NCBI RefSeq assembly: GCF_001880325.1 | Contig: NZ_CP016313.1 | Span: 248,001-312,000 of the forward strand | Direction: 5' to 3' | Origin: Thermus brockianus | GTDB taxonomy: Bacteria; Deinococcota; Deinococci; Deinococcales; Thermaceae | Length of the DNA stretch: 64,000 nucleotides | Part shown: positions 15,194 through 24,015 of the stretch, one piece after another | How the letters are laid out: every line of letters starts with the position of its first letter | How positions within the stretch are numbered: position 1 is the first letter of the stretch | The notes under the pieces: model-generated | Database searches by the model: none | Told to the model about the DNA's origin: nothing | The model's input: only the letters and a program-made list of their open reading frames with translations | Program-made: the position numbers and the translations under genes

Positions 15194-16861
15194 GTAGTCC
15201 CCACACGCGTGGGGATGGACCGGCGTTAGGGAGGGCGTTGTTGCCCGGATGCAGTAGTCCCCACACGCGTGGGGATGGACCGTATGTTGATGCCTTCCGA
15301 AATCTAGCTCACGAGTAGTCCCCACACGCGTGGGGATGGACCGAGGATGAGCCCGGTGGAGAACGCATCGGCAAGTAGTCCCCACACGCGTGGGGATGGA
15401 CCGGAGGTGGAAGATGGTAACGGCAGAGGCTAGGAGTAGTCCCCACACGCGTGGGGATGGACCGCCTCGGCACGGAGCACCTCCACGCTCACGGCGTAGT
15501 CCCCACACGCGTGGGGATGGACCGGTGGCTTCCGCCCGCTCATTCGTCAGGGCGTGTAGTCCCCACACGCGTGGGGATGGACCGAGGAGGCCTTCTTTGA
15601 GGCTGAGTTTGGAGGCGTAGTCCCCACACGCGTGGGGATGGACCAGAGCAAGTGGCTCAGCGAGGAACAGGTCGGGAGTAGTCCCCACACGCGTGGGGAT
15701 GGACCGAAACCGCGAAGGCGCTATACGAGGCGGCAAAGTAGTCCCCACACGCGTGGGGATGGACCGTCAAGGGGGACCCCCGCTTGCGGTGGGCCGAGTA
15801 GTCCCCACACGCGTGGGGATGGACCGTAGGTAATCACCCCGAGGCTATTCTGGTAGACGTAGTCCCCACACGCGTGGGGATGGACCGTTAGACTTTGCGT
15901 TGCCGCGCCTCATACTCTAGTAGTCCCCACACGCGTGGGGATGGACCGAGGGCGATGCGGTTCTTGTGGTGGTAGGAGTCGTAGTCCCCACACGCGTGGG
16001 GATGGACCGTGGGGTAGGCGGCTTATTGGGGCGCCCCATGGGTAGTCCCCACACGCGTGGGGATGGACCTACAGGCTCACCGCCGTGCCTAGGTCCAAGA
16101 GCGTAGTCCCCACACGCGTGGGGATGGACCGCCGCGTCCCTAAGGGGCGACGCGATTATAGCCGTAGTCCCCACACGCGTGGGGATGGACCGTGCCCGTG
16201 GCCGCTAACGGTTACCGGTGTATGGTAGTCCCCACACGCGTGGGGATGGACCGCCGCGTGGCGCCCCCTCCGCCACCTATGACCCGTAGTCCCCACACGC
16301 GTGGGGATGGACCGAAGTCTATCCCGCCCCAGCAATGGGCGGCTTTGTAGTCCCCACACGCGTGGGGATGGACCGCTCCGGGCCATTCCTGAGCACCTTA
16401 TCTATACCGTAGTCCCCACACGCGTGGGGATGGACCGTCCCACTCGGAGTAGGCGCCCACGTCGGACGCGTAGTCCCCACACGCGTGGGGATGGACCGGA
16501 ACTGGTGGAAGGCTACTGGCAGGGGAGCACGTAGTCCCCACACGCGTGGGGATGGACCGGACAGGGTTCCCTCCGGCTTGACGGTGGTTTTGTAGTCCCC
16601 ACACGCGTGGGGATGGACCGTCTTTGTACCCGTGTTTCCGCGCAAGCCAAAGTAGTCCCCACACGCGTGGGGATGGACCGCCTACGAGGCCCTTAGGCGA
16701 GCGGGGCTTGTGTAGTCCCCACACGCGTGGGGATGGACCGAGGACGGGGTGAAGGCGCTAGGCGCTTCCCCCGTAGTCCCCACACGCGTGGGGATGGACC
16801 GCCAACGTTGCCCCGAAAAACCTATTACCATTTGTAGTCCCCACACGCGTGGGGATGGACC
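15194..16861 (+). CRISPR. Type I-E CRISPR array 2 (28 repeats, 27 spacers), transcribed rightward
   Basis: 28-nt repeats begin GTAGTCCCCAC, carry loop ACGC, and end GTGGGGATGGACC. Counting by eye gives 28 copies from 15194-15221 to 16834-16861, with 32-34 nt spacers; no degenerate copy was noticed, including the last. The repeat differs from that of array 1 only at two loop positions, so Cas6e should process both. The leader is on the left, directly after cas2, the usual type I-E order. Reading frames giving SPHTRGDGP or VHPHACGDY peptides across this stretch are repeat translations only. Confidence 0.98.
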
Positions 16862-16961
16862 GCTGGGAACCCCCATCGCCCAGGTGGAACGAGCCATCCC
16901 CGGGAACCATGAGGCCAGTCGCGGTCTGGGGGTCCGCCCCGTTGCGCAAAAGGGCTTCCCC

Positions 16962-17423
16962 TACACCCATACCCGCACCTCCACCTATCCCCCACGGCCA
17001 CGAAGAAGCGGCGGGGGGTATCCAGGTTGGGACCGAAAGAAAAGGGCTCCAGCAGGTGGGACACCGCAGAAGGCGTTGCCCCCATGCACCAGGCCACCTC
17101 CCGGGCGGTGAGGCCCGAGGTCTTCAAGGCCCGCCTCAGCTCAGGGCTCACGGGGTTCACCAGGGCGGGGGTCACGTAGGCCAGCAGTTAGTCCCCATCT
17201 CCCGCTCCGCCTCCTCTTCAGGGGTTAGGGCGCGTCCAGGCAAAGGGAGAGCCCTTCCCGCCTCCCTGCGCTCCAGAATGGCTAGGGCCAAACCCCTCGC
17301 CAGGCTCCGCTCCACCTCCTCAGGGGAAGCCTTCCCCCACACCGCCACAGGCAGGTCCAGGGCGAACCCCGCCCACCTCCCCGTCTCATCCCTTTCCAAA
17401 CAGTAGGCGCCTTTTCCTCTCAT
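16962..17423 (-). pseudogene. Decayed HicB-type antitoxin gene
   Basis: Reading leftward from ATG 17423, about 75 codons encode a HicB-like N-terminal domain (GAYCLERDETGRWAGFALDLPVAVWGKASPEEVERSLARGL, seen across the join). Near 17188 the frame breaks: the first frame stops at TGA 17172-17174, while another frame continues with the HTH part (NPVSPELRRALKTSGLTAREVAWCMGATPSAVSHLL), which then degenerates after LDTPRRFFVAVG near 16990. HicB antitoxins bind DNA through such a C-terminal HTH and neutralise HicA ribonuclease. A frameshift plus a stop at the join make an intact product unlikely. It adjoins the leader-distal end of CRISPR array 2. Confidence 0.6.
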
Positions 17424-17460
17424 GTTCTTCCCAAAAGTGGGGCCGAAGCCCCCCTCTCCC

Positions 17461-17562
17461 CTACTCTTTGCCCTTCCCGCCACCCGTCCGGGAAAGCTCC
17501 TCCGATAGCCCCGCCATCTTCAAAATCCGCTGGGTAGACTTCGAGCTAAGTCGTGGGGTGCT
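17461..17562 (-). pseudogene. Possible 3' remnant of a HicA toxin gene
   Basis: A short open stretch ending at TAG 17461-17463 reads STQRILKMAGLSEEL, which resembles the C-terminal helix of HicA mRNA interferases (typically GTLRxILKQAGL). It lies immediately upstream of the hicB remnant on the same strand, the usual hicA-hicB order. A stop codon about 30 codons upstream and the lack of the dsRBD-like core with its catalytic His indicate that only the tail survives. The similarity is short, so this is tentative. Confidence 0.35.
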
Positions 17563-17772
17563 AGGACCCTAGCTGCTTCCAGCAAGGACCCTGGGAGGTC
17601 CATCTCTTCGAAACCAAGCAGGGGACCTAGAAATGAAGGTATCCCAAGCTACCCATCGCTAATCGACAAAGCTTATCCAGACGGAGTACCCGAACTCCTA
17701 GCTTCCCTGGGCGTGCGCAGGGTGTGCCCGGGCCATACCGGCTAGCCTTGGTCCAGCCCAGGCCGCACCCGC
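17563..17772 (+). other. Intergenic stretch without recognisable gene
   Basis: About 210 bp between the hicAB remnant and the promoter of the next operon. It contains several short stop-rich frames, is less GC-biased than its surroundings, and shows no RNA gene, repeat or convincing reading frame. Possibly decayed mobile or toxin-antitoxin DNA. Confidence 0.4.
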
Positions 17773-17804
17773 CTGATGGTCCTCTGACAGACCTCCTTTA
17801 CTCT
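17773..17804 (+). promoter_or_regulatory. Pho-box-like promoter of the 17823 ABC operon
   Basis: Direct repeats CTGATG (17773-17778) and CTGACA (17784-17789) start 11 bp apart; exactly 9 nt later comes TACTCT (17799-17804), a TANNNT -10 box. There is no separate -35 box. Transcription should start near 17811; AGGAGGTGA precedes ATG 17823. The same layout recurs at 29392-29423, 29519-29550 and 32550-32581. Confidence 0.65.
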
Positions 17805-17822
17805 GGGAACAGGAGGTGAAAG

Positions 17823-19094
17823 ATGAAGGCCTTCCTAGGGTTTTGGGTAGCGGCGGGCCTGGCCTTGGCCCAAGCCCCCATCACCCTTCAGTACTGGCAC
17901 ATCAATACCGAAGCTTTCGGCCTCCCAGCTGTAAAGGAGCTTATCCGGGAGTTTGAACGGCAAAACCCTGGGATCAAGGTGGAGGAGCGCTACCAGCCCA
18001 ACGCCTATACTGGCCTTCTACAAAACCTACAGGCGGCCTTGGCAGCAGGCACCCCTCCTGACGTGGTGCAGATGGGTTACCTCTACACGCGTTATGCCGC
18101 TAAGAATCTCCCCTACGTGCCCATAGAACAGCTGGCTAAGCGCTTTGGCGGCGAACGACATCTCCGCCGCTTCGCCCCCAACATTCTGGCCCTGGGCCAG
18201 GTGGACGGGGTCCTGGTGGGGATGCCTTACTCCCTCTCCAACATTGTTACCTACTACAACGCCGATCTCTTCCGCCGCGCTGGTCTGGACCCTGATCGTC
18301 CCCCTGCCACCTGGGAAGGCTGGAGGCGGGCCGCCCGGCAAATCAAGGAGCGCACAGGCAAGTATGGCGTATACCTGATCCTCCTGGATGACAACTGGGC
18401 AGTGGAGGCCCTTATCCGCTCCAATGGGGGAACCCTCCTACGCTGTGAAGACGGGTTCTTACGTGCAGGCGTAGACACTAAGGAGGCTGCCGAAGCTCTA
18501 GGGATGTGGGCAGGTTTGGTCCGTGAAGGGCTCGCCCTAGGGGTCATCCTCCAACAGGGGGAACAGGCCTTTCTGGCAGGGGAGGTTGCCAGTTTTATGA
18601 CCACCATTGCACGCCGGGCTGGACTCCAAGAACAAACCCGCGGTCGGTTTGAGCTTCGGGCTACCCGCTTCCCCACCTTTGGGGGCAAGCCCCCGGCCCT
18701 GCCCGCTGGGGGGAACGCGCTCATGGTCTTCAGCAAAGATCCCAAACGACAGGAAGCCGCCTGGAAGTTTATCCAGTTTCTCACTAGCCCTGACGGGTTC
18801 ACCATCTGGACCAAGGGGACGGGATACGTCCCCCTCCTCCCCGAGCTCAGCCGTGACCCTCGGTACCTGAAGGAGTTCGTGGAGAAGAACCCCATCCAAA
18901 GGGTGGCTATCGAGCAACTCCCCTTTACCGTGCCTTGGACTAGCTTCCCTGGTCCCAATGGCCTCGCCGCTAGCCAAGCCCTTTTCCGAGCAGTACAGAA
19001 GGCCTTGGCAGGCCAGGCTACCCCTGAGGCGGCCCTCAAAGAGGCATCTGTAGAGATCAACCGCCTCATTGGGAGGGAGCGGTGCAGCGAGTAG
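17823..19094 (+). CDS. ABC importer, family 1 extracellular solute-binding protein
   Basis: 423 residues with a cleavable signal peptide (MKAFLGFWVAAGLALAQAP) and mature start ITLQYWHINTE. The INTEAFGLPAVKELIREFERQNPGIKVE segment and later GEVASFMT, NALMVFSKDPKRQEAAWKFIQFL are typical of family 1 (MalE/UgpB-type) binding proteins, which capture sugars, glycerol phosphates or similar ligands. It lacks the lipobox Cys, so it is free in the periplasm. The ligand is unknown; the Pho-box-like promoter and the coupled metallophosphoesterase favour a phosphorylated compound over a plain sugar (inference). Overlaps the permease gene by 13 bp. Confidence 0.9.
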   Translation: MKAFLGFWVAAGLALAQAPITLQYWHINTEAFGLPAVKELIREFERQNPGIKVEERYQPNAYTGLLQNLQAALAAGTPPDVVQMGYLYTRYAAKNLPYVPIEQLAKRFGGERHLRRFAPNILALGQVDGVLVGMPYSLSNIVTYYNADLFRRAGLDPDRPPATWEGWRRAARQIKERTGKYGVYLILLDDNWAVEALIRSNGGTLLRCEDGFLRAGVDTKEAAEALGMWAGLVREGLALGVILQQGEQAFLAGEVASFMTTIARRAGLQEQTRGRFELRATRFPTFGGKPPALPAGGNALMVFSKDPKRQEAAWKFIQFLTSPDGFTIWTKGTGYVPLLPELSRDPRYLKEFVEKNPIQRVAIEQLPFTVPWTSFPGPNGLAASQALFRAVQKALAGQATPEAALKEASVEINRLIGRERCSE

Positions 19095-20002
19095 TTCAGG
19101 TATGGGGGTTGCTCCACCGGGGCCAAGGGGGGCGGATTGACATTGAGGCCCTCCTCCTCCTGGTCCCAGGTCTTCTGCCCATCCTAGTCTTCGTTTACTG
19201 GCCCCTCCTCTACAATCTCTGGCTGAGCCTCCACGACTGGAACCTGGTCCGGTCAGAAGCTGTTTTCGTAGGGCTAGCCAACTACCACTTCCTCCTCCAG
19301 GACCCTCTGTTCGGCCAAGTGCTCCGCCAAAGCCTCCTCTACATGGGCCTGGCCCTTCTGGGTAACTTTCTCCTCCCCCTGGTCCTCGCCCTCCTCACCC
19401 TCCAGGTCAGGGGGCGCTGGGCCGAGCTCTACCAAGCGCTCCTCTTCGCCCCCACGGTGGCCGCGGTGTCCGTAGCTGCCCTGGTGTGGTTGTACCTCTA
19501 CCTGCCCGCCGCCGGGCCCTTGGCCAAGCTTCTAGCCACCCTGGGCCTCCCCGCCCCGAACTTTCTGACGGACCCCCGTTATGCTCTTCTTGCCACCGCC
19601 TTGGTGGCCAATTGGAAGTTCATGGGCTTTCACTACCTCATCGCCCTGGCAGGGCTTAAGGCCATACCCCGGGACGTCCTGGAAGCTGCCCGAGTGGATG
19701 GGGCGCACGGCTGGCCCTTCTTGTGGCTCGTCCTCTTTCCGCTCCTTTTCCCCACCCTCCTTTTTCTCCTTTTAAGCACCTTGGCAAACGCTTTAGACTA
19801 TGCCTTTGTCCCCGTGGAGGTCATGACCCAGGGAGGGCCCTTCGGCCACACGTCCCACCTCATGTACGCCGTCTACCAGGAGGCGTTCCGCTTCTTCCGG
19901 GCCGGAGTGGCCGCGGCTCAGGCTGTCCTCTTAACCTTGGGGTTTGGGACCATAATCCTGGGGCAGCTTTACCTATTGGGGCGTAGGTATGCGTCTCCTT
20001 AG
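19082..20002 (+). CDS. ABC importer permease (MalF/UgpA type)
   Basis: 306 residues with six predicted membrane helices, first at LLLLVPGLLPILVFVYWPLLY. The EAA loop for the ATPase appears as DVLEAARVDGAHGWPFLWLVLFPLL (near residue 200-225), matching the EAA-x(3)-G-x(9)-I/L-x-LP pattern. Starts at GTG 19082 inside the 3' end of the binding-protein gene. It forms a heterodimer with the next gene product. No ATPase gene lies in this operon. Confidence 0.92.
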   Translation: MQRVVQVWGLLHRGQGGRIDIEALLLLVPGLLPILVFVYWPLLYNLWLSLHDWNLVRSEAVFVGLANYHFLLQDPLFGQVLRQSLLYMGLALLGNFLLPLVLALLTLQVRGRWAELYQALLFAPTVAAVSVAALVWLYLYLPAAGPLAKLLATLGLPAPNFLTDPRYALLATALVANWKFMGFHYLIALAGLKAIPRDVLEAARVDGAHGWPFLWLVLFPLLFPTLLFLLLSTLANALDYAFVPVEVMTQGGPFGHTSHLMYAVYQEAFRFFRAGVAAAQAVLLTLGFGTIILGQLYLLGRRYASP

Positions 20003-20807
20003 GCAGTTCCTCCCTCACAGCCTCCTTCTGCTGGCGGCAGGGCTTAATCTCCTTCCTTTTGCCTACCAAGTGAGTCTGAGTCTAACGCCGCCGGACGCCC
20101 TTTTCTCCAATCCTTACCCCTTTGCTCACCCCCTGACCCTGGAAAACTACCAGGTGGTCCTTGAGAAACTCCCTTGGGCCCGTTATACCCTAAACACCTT
20201 GGTTTTCGCCTTGGGCTCCGCCCTAGGCCAGGTCCTCATAGGGGCTCTGGCGGGTTATGCCTTCGCTTTCCGACGGCTACCCCTAGGGGGATTTCTGTTT
20301 GGTTTCTTCGTGCTTAGCATGCTGGTACCCTTCGTAGTCACCTACTTGCCAAATTACCTATTGGTGGCCCGTCTGGGCCTTCTCAACACCCTCCCCGGCC
20401 TCATTCTGCCTATGCTCACTGTAGGGTACGCTACCTTTCTGTTGCGGCAGCACTTCCTGGGCTTTCCTAAAGAGATCCTCGAGGCAGCCGTCGTGGATGG
20501 AGCCGGGACCAGGGACCTCCTCTTTCGAATTCTCCTCCCTGCCAACTACCCCACTCTCCTAGCTCTTTTCCTCACCCTCTTCATTGGGGCATGGAACCAA
20601 TTTGTCTGGCCTATGCTCGTAGCCAACCGGCCTGACATGTACGTACTCACCGTAGCTGTGCAGCGCTTTGCTGGGGGGGAAGGCTCCGACGCTTGGGGAC
20701 CCCTCATGGCGGCCTCTGTGCTGGCCACGCTGCCCACCTTAGCGCTCTTCCTTTTTTTCCACCGGAGGATCCTAGAAACCCTGATGGAGGGAGGCGTACG
20801 TGGATGA
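19989..20807 (+). CDS. ABC importer permease (MalG/UgpE type)
   Basis: 272 residues, six predicted helices, starting LLRQFLPHSLLLLAAGLNLLPFAYQVSLSLTP. EAA loop: KEILEAAVVDGAGTRDLLFRILLP. Overlaps the preceding permease gene by 14 bp and the metallophosphoesterase gene by 4 bp (ATGA). As no ATPase is encoded in the operon, a shared MalK/MsiK-like ATPase from elsewhere in the genome must energise it, a common arrangement for family 1 importers. Confidence 0.92.
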   Translation: MRLLRQFLPHSLLLLAAGLNLLPFAYQVSLSLTPPDALFSNPYPFAHPLTLENYQVVLEKLPWARYTLNTLVFALGSALGQVLIGALAGYAFAFRRLPLGGFLFGFFVLSMLVPFVVTYLPNYLLVARLGLLNTLPGLILPMLTVGYATFLLRQHFLGFPKEILEAAVVDGAGTRDLLFRILLPANYPTLLALFLTLFIGAWNQFVWPMLVANRPDMYVLTVAVQRFAGGEGSDAWGPLMAASVLATLPTLALFLFFHRRILETLMEGGVRG

Positions 20808-21595
20808 GGGTACTCTTTTTTGGGGATGTGGTGGGGGAACCAGGAATTAGAGCCTTGGAACGGGAGCTACCCCGACTAAGACGGGAATTGGAGCCTGACT
20901 TCGTAATCGTCAACGGCGAGAACCTGGACATTACGGTTCCCGAACTGGGTAGGGCCGGAATGCGGTCCGAAAGCGTGGAGCGCCTAGTGCGCCTGGGGGT
21001 GGATGTCCTCACCGGAGGTAACCACTCCTTTGACCCGCCAGAGGCTGAAGCGGTCCTAGGGCACCCCCGGGTCCTAAGGCCCCTCAACTTTAGCCGCTAC
21101 GCCCCTGGTAAGGGAAGTCTCCTCCTACGCAAAGGGGAGAAGGTGCTTTTGGTGGTGAACTTGGTGGGCCGGAGCGCCATGCCCCTAGCAGGGGATCCTT
21201 TAGAAACTCTGGAAGTTCTCTTGGAAAAATGGGATGGAGTACCCGTTCTCGTGGATTTCCATTCGGAGTCCGTGTTTGAGAAGCTAGGGCACGCCTTCCT
21301 CTTCGATGGGCGGATTTCCGCCCTCCTCGGCACCCACACCCATGTGGCCACCCAAGATGGCCGCATTCTACCTAAGGGGACGGCTTATGTTTCCGATGTG
21401 GGCATGGTGGGCGCCGACGGGGGATACCAGGGGTATGAGCCCGACTTCTTGGTGGAGGCTCTGAAGCGGAAGCTTCCTCCCACAGGTCTCGTGCTCAGGC
21501 CAGCCTTGGGTCCCCTGCGGGTGAGCTACGTGTTCCTGGAGTTCGCAGCTAAAAAGGCCAAGGCTCTCGGTCACGTGTCGAGGGTCCTGGATTGA
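20804..21595 (+). CDS. YmdB-like (TIGR00282) calcineurin-type metallophosphoesterase
   Basis: 263 residues starting MRVLFFGDVVGEPG, the hallmark of this family, with further metal-binding segments NGEN (about 44-47), GGNHSFD (about 70), and LLGTHTHVATQD (about 180). YmdB-type enzymes are dinuclear-metal phosphodiesterases acting on cAMP and 2',3'-cyclic nucleotides and form octamers. ATG 20804 overlaps the permease stop (ATGA), so it is translated with the transporter. That coupling, together with the Pho-box-like promoter, suggests that it releases phosphate from, or senses, an imported phosphodiester; no direct evidence. Confidence 0.9.
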   Translation: MRVLFFGDVVGEPGIRALERELPRLRRELEPDFVIVNGENLDITVPELGRAGMRSESVERLVRLGVDVLTGGNHSFDPPEAEAVLGHPRVLRPLNFSRYAPGKGSLLLRKGEKVLLVVNLVGRSAMPLAGDPLETLEVLLEKWDGVPVLVDFHSESVFEKLGHAFLFDGRISALLGTHTHVATQDGRILPKGTAYVSDVGMVGADGGYQGYEPDFLVEALKRKLPPTGLVLRPALGPLRVSYVFLEFAAKKAKALGHVSRVLD

Positions 21596-21720
21596 AAACC
21601 AAAACCCGATGACTCTCCCTCCCTAGGTGGAGGTAAAGATTGAGCTTCACTGAGCTGATACGAGGCGCTTAAGGAGGCCTTGGCTTCTTGTATCTTGCCC
21701 TTTGAGGGAGGCTCTACCGC
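21596..21720 (+). other. Non-coding junction left of the IS110 remnant
   Basis: Stop-rich in all frames. It should contain the left boundary of the IS110-family insertion, but I could not locate the end by eye; members of this family lack long inverted repeats. It shows no clear remainder of the cobW 3' end. Confidence 0.35.
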
Positions 21721-22605
21721 TTGGCTTGCCGGGCCACCACGCCCGCGGGATTGATGGGTAGCCACCCGCCCCGGCCTCCCCGCCGCACCGTATCCCGGTC
21801 CTCCACGACCGCATCCACATGCACGGCACACGGGGTCGGGTGGCCACCTCCCTCACTCTACGCCCCCGCCCGGGTCGCCCTGGTCAACCCCTACCACCTG
21901 GCCGCCTTCCGCAGGGCGATGGGGGAGCGGAACAAGACCGACCGCCAAGACGCCTCCCTCCTGGCCCGCTACGCCCTGGTGTACCGGGAGGAACTCCGGG
22001 CCTACACCCCTCCCCCCCAGGCACTCCAGGAGCTCAAGGCCCTGGTGGGGTACCAGGAAGACCTGGCCCGGCGAGAACGGGCCATCCTGAACCAGCTGGA
22101 AGCGGCGGCGTGGGCAGGGAGCGAGGGGGTTTTGCCTCTCCTCGGCAGGGAGCTAGCCCTGGTGCGGGAGCTCCTTGAGGAGGTGGACCAGAGAATCCAA
22201 GCCCTCCTGGAGGCCCTCCCTGAGTCCCGGGTCCTCATGACCCTTCCCGGGGTGGGCCCCCAGGTGGCGGCGGCGGTGTTGGCCTTCCTGCCCTCCCACC
22301 TCTGGGGCCGGGCCAAGGCCGCGGCTTCCTACGCCGGCCTCATCCCGGAACGGGAGGTTTCGGGGAAGAGCGTGGAGCGGAGCCGGCTTTCCAAGAAGGG
22401 GCCTCCCCTTTTGCGGAAGCGGCTTTACATGGGGGCTTTGGTAGCGGTGCGGCACGACCCGGAGATGCGGGCTTTGTACCACCGGCTGCTTTCCCGAGGC
22501 AAGCGGAAAAAGCAGGCCCTTTTGGCAGCGGCCCACAAGCTCCTTCGGCGGATGATGGGACGGCTTAGGGCCTACTACGCCGGTCAGGTAGACCGGGTGG
22601 CTTGA
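21721..22605 (+). mobile_element. IS110-family transposase, 5' end decayed
   Basis: From about residue 45 the protein is clearly an IS110 transposase: ARVALVNPYHLAAFRRA with KTDRQDASLLARYA (end of the DEDD nuclease domain), a coiled middle, then the transposase_20 core LMTLPGVGPQVAAAVLAFLP, AAASYAGLIPEREVSGKS and RKRLYMGALVAVRHDP with the conserved serine region. The first 45 residues are low-complexity and lack the DxG-type start with the first catalytic Asp of the RuvC-like domain; roughly 60-70 family residues are missing or scrambled. The copy is therefore probably inactive. Its last 41 bp overlap the stop-proximal part of the opposing cobW gene. Confidence 0.8.
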
Positions 22606-23599
22606 CAGGGAAGACCGTATCAATCCCCTGGCCGATGAACACGATCTCCGTGGGGTCCTCGCCCTCGGGAAGGGCGAGGTAAAGGCCCTCCTCCCCTTGG
22701 GGTGCGGCCAGGGCCTCTAGGACCAGGCTGGTGCCGGCGTGGGACAGGAAGGCAGGGGGGTGGTCGGCAAAGCGAACGAAGCCCTTGGCCCGAAGTACAT
22801 AGGGAGGCCAAGACTCTAGGAAAGCCCAAAAGGCGGCAAAGCGGAAGGGACGCTCCTGGCGGTAGACGAAACTCTGGAACCCGTACTCCTCGGTTTCCTT
22901 GGTGGGGGCGTTCCACTCCCTCTCCCAATCGGGGTGTTCCGGGCCCTCCTCGTAGCGGTAGAGCCCGGTGCCGAGGAGGAGGGAGGGGTCTAGCTGGCCC
23001 CGCACCGCCCGGTAGATCCGGGCTTTGGGGTTAAGGGCCTTGAGGAAGTCCTCGAGGCGGGATAGCTCCTCAGGGGAAACCAGGTCCACCTTGTTCAGGA
23101 CGAGGATGTTGCTAAACTCCACCTGATCCGCCAAGAGGGGGGCCAGGGGCTCCTCCTGGGGGTTCCCCTCCGCATCCTCCACCACGCCCACCTCCTCCCA
23201 AAGCGAGAAGAAGCGGGAGGCGTCCACCACGGTGACAATGGCGTCCAGGCGCACTTTGTCCGGCAAGCTCCCCATGTAAAACGTCTGGGCGATGGGAAGG
23301 GGCTCCCCAATACCGGTGGACTCCACGAGGATGTAGTCCGGTTCTTCCTCCGCCAAGCGCTCCAGCTCCACCAGGAGGTCCTCCCGCAGGGTGCAACAGA
23401 TGCACCCGTTGGAGAGCTCCACCAGGCGCTCTGTGGTGCGCACCACCAGCCGGGCGTCCACGTTGACCTCGCCGAAATCGTTTACCACCACCGCCACCCG
23501 TTTGCCCTGGAGACCATAGCGGAGCAGGTGGTTGATGACGGTGGTTTTGCCAGCCCCCAGGAAACCCACGAGCACGGTGACGGGAACAGGCCTCGCCAT
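22565..23599 (-). CDS. CobW/COG0523-family GTPase (zinc metallochaperone type), C-terminus altered by IS110
   Basis: About 344 residues. GTPase motifs: Walker A GFLGAGKTTVINHL (about 12-19), CICC at about residue 67-70 in the form SNGCICCTLREDL (the CxCC metal-binding motif), ESTGIGEP, and NKVDL. COG0523 proteins deliver zinc or other metals in a GTP-dependent way. ATG 23599 is preferred over GTG 23605 because AGGGGGTG precedes it at good spacing. After the conserved EIVFIGQGID the reading frame runs into DNA antisense to the IS110 transposase, so the last 17 or so residues (ending PDRRSRP) are foreign. It is co-transcribed with the DsrE-like gene 10 bp upstream. Confidence 0.9.
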   Translation of the reverse strand: MARPVPVTVLVGFLGAGKTTVINHLLRYGLQGKRVAVVVNDFGEVNVDARLVVRTTERLVELSNGCICCTLREDLLVELERLAEEEPDYILVESTGIGEPLPIAQTFYMGSLPDKVRLDAIVTVVDASRFFSLWEEVGVVEDAEGNPQEEPLAPLLADQVEFSNILVLNKVDLVSPEELSRLEDFLKALNPKARIYRAVRGQLDPSLLLGTGLYRYEEGPEHPDWEREWNAPTKETEEYGFQSFVYRQERPFRFAAFWAFLESWPPYVLRAKGFVRFADHPPAFLSHAGTSLVLEALAAPQGEEGLYLALPEGEDPTEIVFIGQGIDTVFPVKPPGLPDRRSRP

Positions 23600-23608
23600 C
23601 CCCACCCC

Positions 23609-24010
23609 CTAAAGGGTGATCACCTGGTCCACCCGCCCAGCCAGGGCCCGGTAGAGGTCCGGAAAACACCCCACCTCCACCCCTTCCACCACGTGGGCCG
23701 CCACCCGGCACCCCCCAGGCTCCATCCGCCCCTCACCCCTCGGCGTGCACCATCGGGGCTCCCCCTCCGCAAGCCCCCTTTCCAGGGCGCAAAGGTCGCA
23801 CATCATCAGAAGAATCCCCTTCTCCTTGGCTACCCTCGCCAGGCGCTCCCCGATGGGGTTCCCCCGTTGCAGGACCAAGGTGTTGTCGTCAAAGAAGAAA
23901 AGGCCCACCACCTCCACCCCGTGCACCCCCGCCTCCAGTTGGGGCAGGATCATCCCCCCAAGCTTGTGGCTCGCCGCCCGAGGGCTTGCCAAAACGTAGG
24001 CCACGCGCAT
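23609..24010 (-). CDS. DsrE-family small protein with CDLC motif
   Basis: 133 residues from ATG 24010 (MRVAYVLASPRA). A DsrE/DsrF-like Rossmann fold is suggested by the N-terminal strand, VVGLFFFDDNTLVLQRGN and the GVEVGCFPDLYRAL C-terminal region, which recall SaoD/DsrE-family proteins. Four cysteines (CDLC near residue 79, CTP, GGC) plus GCFP could bind a metal or carry sulfur. The start lies about 9 nt after a consensus -10 box, so the mRNA is almost leaderless. Its operon partner CobW and the palindromic operator suggest a role in metal limitation; the exact activity is unknown. Confidence 0.65.
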   Translation of the reverse strand: MRVAYVLASPRAASHKLGGMILPQLEAGVHGVEVVGLFFFDDNTLVLQRGNPIGERLARVAKEKGILLMMCDLCALERGLAEGEPRWCTPRGEGRMEPGGCRVAAHVVEGVEVGCFPDLYRALAGRVDQVITL

Positions 24011-24015
24011 AGTAG

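Noticed and set aside
17186-17198. TTAGTCCCCAT resembling the start of a CRISPR repeat beyond array 2
   Set aside because: Only about nine bases match, the hairpin is absent, and it falls within the hicB remnant; chance.
20693-20803. N-terminal extension of the YmdB-like protein by 37 residues
   Set aside because: The extension is out-of-frame permease sequence; the family starts with MRVLFFGDVVGEPG.
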